Source: Nitrososphaerota archaeon
GTDB lineage: Archaea > Thermoproteota > Nitrososphaeria > Nitrososphaerales > UBA183
Direction of reading: 5' to 3'
DNA length: 6,444 bases
Assembly: GCA_029784795.1 (NCBI GenBank)
Contig: JAFMAW010000049.1
Location: 1 to 6,444 of the forward strand
The notes beneath the pieces were generated by a model. That model was not told where the DNA came from, did not search any database, and saw only the letters and a program-made list of their open reading frames with translations. The position numbers and the translations under genes were made by a program. Of this stretch, positions 4,780 through 6,444 are shown piece after piece. How positions within the stretch are numbered: the first letter of the stretch is position 1; each line of letters begins with the position of its first letter.

Positions 4780-5541
4780 TTATTTCTTTGAGAGAGACCG
4801 CCTCTGTCCCAGTGTTTTCGCCAGGAACCAGGCTGTGGCGTCCCACGCCTCCTCGGCCGCCGCCTGGTTGTATCGTTCCTTCTTCGTCTCGTTGAAGAAG
4901 TCGTGTTGAGTGCCAGGGATGATTTTGACTGTCAGGTCGATCCCCTCTTCGAGGGCGACTTCCACGAATCTAGGCATCAGTGGGCTCATGAGCTCGTCGT
5001 CGCTGGCACTGACCGCGAGCACTGGTATGGCGGTCCCAGCCAGGTTCTGGTGGCTAGGCGGCTCTCCGCAATAGGAGACGGCGGCGTCGGGATGGCCCGG
5101 CCTGGCTGCGGCAGCCAGCGATAGGCCTCCTCCGAGGGAGAATCCCAGGGTCGCGACCTTCGCGTGCCTTTCCCGCGCGGCCTGCACTGCGTCCAGCACG
5201 ATCCCCAGCATCCCGTCCCTGAAGCCCTGGTCGTACAGGACCGCCAGGATCTCGGCGACGTCGGCGTCGGCGGCCTTGGCTTCGAGCTCGGCGGCGACCT
5301 TCTTCTTGTTGCGTCTTTCTTCAAGAGAGAGGTCCCATACTGCGGCCATCGCTTTTCCGATGTTCCCGGGAGTGAGGAGCGACTCGTATCCTCTGTAGAG
5401 AGATGGGACGGCTGTTGCAAACCCGAGTTTTCGGAGCCGTTTACAAACCCCCTGTATGTGCAAGTCAGGGCCCCAGACCTCGTGCAGGACGACCACGCAG
5501 GGCATGCTGGCTCCGGAGACTGACCGAGTCTTGTCCTTCAA
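4780..5541 (-). CDS. Dienelactone hydrolase family alpha/beta-hydrolase
   Basis: A 253-residue protein of the dienelactone hydrolase (carboxymethylenebutenolidase) family, probably a cytosolic esterase/lactonase. It begins with the family strand and turn CVVVLHEVWGPDLHI, where Glu21 matches the Glu that interacts with the nucleophile in bacterial enzymes. The nucleophile elbow is GFSLGGG with Ser135 where the classical enzymes have Cys. The acid is Asp181 or Asp182 in VSASDDELMSP, and the base is His213 in PGTQHDFFNE. A Lys/Glu/Ala-rich helical segment (about 72-98) lies before the nucleophile. With Ser as nucleophile, general esterase activity is as likely as dienelactone cleavage; no aromatic-degradation genes are nearby. 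The start is TTG 5541, directly after an in-frame TAG and 26-30 bases after a TTTAAA box; ATG 5505 with GGAG upstream is an alternative. Confidence 0.88.
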   Translation of the reverse strand: MKDKTRSVSGASMPCVVVLHEVWGPDLHIQGVCKRLRKLGFATAVPSLYRGYESLLTPGNIGKAMAAVWDLSLEERRNKKKVAAELEAKAADADVAEILAVLYDQGFRDGMLGIVLDAVQAARERHAKVATLGFSLGGGLSLAAAARPGHPDAAVSYCGEPPSHQNLAGTAIPVLAVSASDDELMSPLMPRFVEVALEEGIDLTVKIIPGTQHDFFNETKKERYNQAAAEEAWDATAWFLAKTLGQRRSLSKK

Positions 5542-5567
5542 CTAGGCCCTCTCTCTGAAGGCGCTTG

Positions 5568-5573
5568 TTTAAA
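5568..5573. promoter_or_regulatory. Shared palindromic TATA box between the hydrolase gene and the ThyX pair
   Basis: TTTAAA reads the same on both strands. Its centre lies about 30 bases from TTG 5541 on the minus strand and about 32 bases from ATG 5603 on the plus strand, so one box could direct transcription in either direction with leaders of only 3-6 bases. No second TATA-like element is visible in the 61 bases between the two starts. Confidence 0.5.
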
Positions 5574-5602
5574 TCGAATGTCGGGTCGGGAGTGTTTCTG
5601 CG

Positions 5603-6046
5603 ATGAAGGTCTCTCTCATCTGGTCCAGTCCCTACCCTGAGAGGACGATTGCTGTGGCCATGAGGAGGTGCTACAGCACTAAGACCATAGAAGAGATAGA
5701 ATCCGAACTTGAGCAGAAGGGGGCTGATTATTGGAGGTACCTTCTGACCAAGGCCCTCCAGGACAAGTCGCTCGACGTCTTCGAACATTTCACGCTGACT
5801 CTCCTCGTCGAGGGCGCGGGGGACGCCGAGGTGGGGAGCCTCGTCAGGGACTTCCCGTACCTCCGGGCGACGCGGGTCAAGGACGCCGACTGGTTCGTGT
5901 CCATGAACGCGAGGACCCTCGTGGAGCTCTGGAGAGGGCGGACCGGGGAGGGCTTCGCGGAGCTCGTCGTGTCAGAGCTCGCCAGCAAGTCTGTCTGCCC
6001 TGTCTTCAGCGAGGTGGCCTTTGGAGGGGGGGCCCATGCGGGTTAA
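5603..6046 (+). CDS. Divergent ThyX-like protein lacking the RHR motif, probable partner subunit
   Basis: A 147-residue relative of flavin-dependent thymidylate synthase (ThyX), shorter than the usual ~220. It opens like ThyX with a beta strand and an ARxCY-like segment (AVAMRRCYSTKT, 17-28). It then has LQDKSLDVFEHFTLTLLVEGA (52-72), matching the GHxSxxEHxxFTFxIEG region with Phe60-Glu61-His62 kept but the leading Gly-His missing. The RHRxxSxxxxSxRY segment and the helices after it are replaced by about 20 residues. It rejoins ThyX at WFVSMNARTLVELWRGR (97-113) and ends with the CPVFSEVAF C-terminal pattern. Alone it should not bind FAD/dUMP normally. The next gene, also a ThyX relative, overlaps its end by 11 bases, so the two are almost certainly co-translated. 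GGGAG lies about 10 bases before the ATG. Confidence 0.85.
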   Translation: MKVSLIWSSPYPERTIAVAMRRCYSTKTIEEIESELEQKGADYWRYLLTKALQDKSLDVFEHFTLTLLVEGAGDAEVGSLVRDFPYLRATRVKDADWFVSMNARTLVELWRGRTGEGFAELVVSELASKSVCPVFSEVAFGGGAHAG

Positions 6047-6444
6047 GCTCATCTACAGCACAGACCTCGGTGTGCTGAAGAAGGTTCTCTCGGAGACGGG
6101 CGCTGGGTTCGACCCCGAGGCCCTGCTGGACCAGGTCGTCTACATGTTCGAGATTGAGGACTGTAGTAGGGTGACCACGCACCAGCTGGTCCGCCACAGG
6201 GCTGTGTCCTACGACCAAGAGTCTCAGAGGTTCTCGGCCGCCACCAGGGAGGGTGTCGTGACCCCGCCCAGCATCCAGGCCAACGAGGCAGCGTACAAGG
6301 CCTACGACGAAGGGCTCAAGGCTGTCTACGCAGCCTACGAGAAGATGGTGACCGCGGGGGTCCCCAAGGAGGACGCCCGGTATGTGCTCCCCAGCGCCAT
6401 CAAGACCAAGCTGGTCATGACCCTGAGCGCGAGGAGCCTCATGC
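6036..6444 (+). CDS. thyX: Flavin-dependent thymidylate synthase ThyX, RHR-containing subunit, 3' end cut by the window
   Basis: 136 residues are visible. ThyX makes dTMP from dUMP with methylenetetrahydrofolate, FAD and NADPH. The signature is intact: HQLVRHRAVSYDQESQRF (49-66) gives R53-H54-R55, S58, E62, S63 and R65 of RHRxxSxxExSxRY. Further on, VTAGVPKEDARYVLP (105-119) matches the conserved GVPxExARxxLP segment with the nucleotide-binding Arg115, and LSARSLM (130-136) begins the N/SARSL motif. The part before the signature is unusual: about 35 residues lead straight to VVYMFEIEDCSRVTTHQ, so the CY and GHxSxxEH segments of normal ThyX are missing; these are what the upstream protein retains. 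The ATG at 6036 follows a strong GGAGGGGGG ribosome-binding site and overlaps the upstream gene by 11 bases, suggesting translational coupling. Confidence 0.92.
   Translation, partial: MRVKLIYSTDLGVLKKVLSETGAGFDPEALLDQVVYMFEIEDCSRVTTHQLVRHRAVSYDQESQRFSAATREGVVTPPSIQANEAAYKAYDEGLKAVYAAYEKMVTAGVPKEDARYVLPSAIKTKLVMTLSARSLM

Noticed and set aside
6036..6046. Frameshift splitting a single thyX gene into two
   Set aside because: The two products are not consecutive pieces of one protein: the first already contains the C-terminal ThyX segment, and the second has its own strand-like start, ATG and strong ribosome-binding site. They are tandem homologues.
1..6444. CRISPR array, insertion sequence or integration site beside the tRNA
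   Set aside because: No regularly spaced direct repeats, no transposase or integrase, and no second copy of the tRNA 3' end were seen.

Overview
The window looks like chromosomal DNA of a high-GC archaeon, most likely from the Nitrososphaerota/Thermoproteota side. The evidence is: homologues of the archaeal families UPF0147 and UPF0148; a serine tRNA gene with two bulge-helix-bulge introns and no encoded CCA; TATA-like boxes centred about 26-27 bases upstream of many start codons (leaderless transcription); frequent TTG starts; and a ThyX-type thymidylate synthase. The exact lineage is an inference and cannot be settled from this window alone.

Layout. Positions 1-441 hold the 3' end of an M24 (Xaa-Pro-type) metallopeptidase. 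From about 480 to 2180 lies a less ordered, accessory-looking stretch: a probable broken gene whose coding frame changes twice (about 482-836), a small winged-helix protein (863-1228, minus), and an unrecognised ~206-210 aa protein (minus, 1387-2007/2020) that probably carries a one-base frameshift near its start. The composition is visibly more AT-rich around 1250-2180. From 2184 to 4573 genes are compact: a short coiled-coil protein converging on a zinc-ribbon/coiled-coil protein, UPF0147 and a UPF0148-like protein in divergent arrangement, then a peroxiredoxin and an A-type Fe-S carrier, each with its own promoter. A minus-strand block follows: a dienelactone-hydrolase-family protein (4780-5541) and, 27 bases downstream, the tRNA-Ser(CGA) gene (4627-4752). 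Divergent from this block, sharing one palindromic TTTAAA box, is a two-gene operon of ThyX relatives (5603-6046 and 6036 to the window end).

The most interesting element is this ThyX pair. The first protein keeps the N-terminal part of ThyX (the Cys-Tyr and Phe-Glu-His segments) and the C-terminal Asn-Ala-Arg segment but has lost the flavin/dUMP-binding RHR signature. The second keeps a perfect RHR...S.R signature but lacks the N-terminal part. Since ThyX active sites form between subunits, the two may make one hetero-oligomeric enzyme. The second point of interest is the tRNA-Ser(CGA), whose anticodon loop can only be rebuilt by removing two introns, of 29 and 14 nt. Peroxiredoxin and Fe-S carrier neighbours fit a role in oxidative stress and Fe-S maintenance, but no shared regulation is visible.
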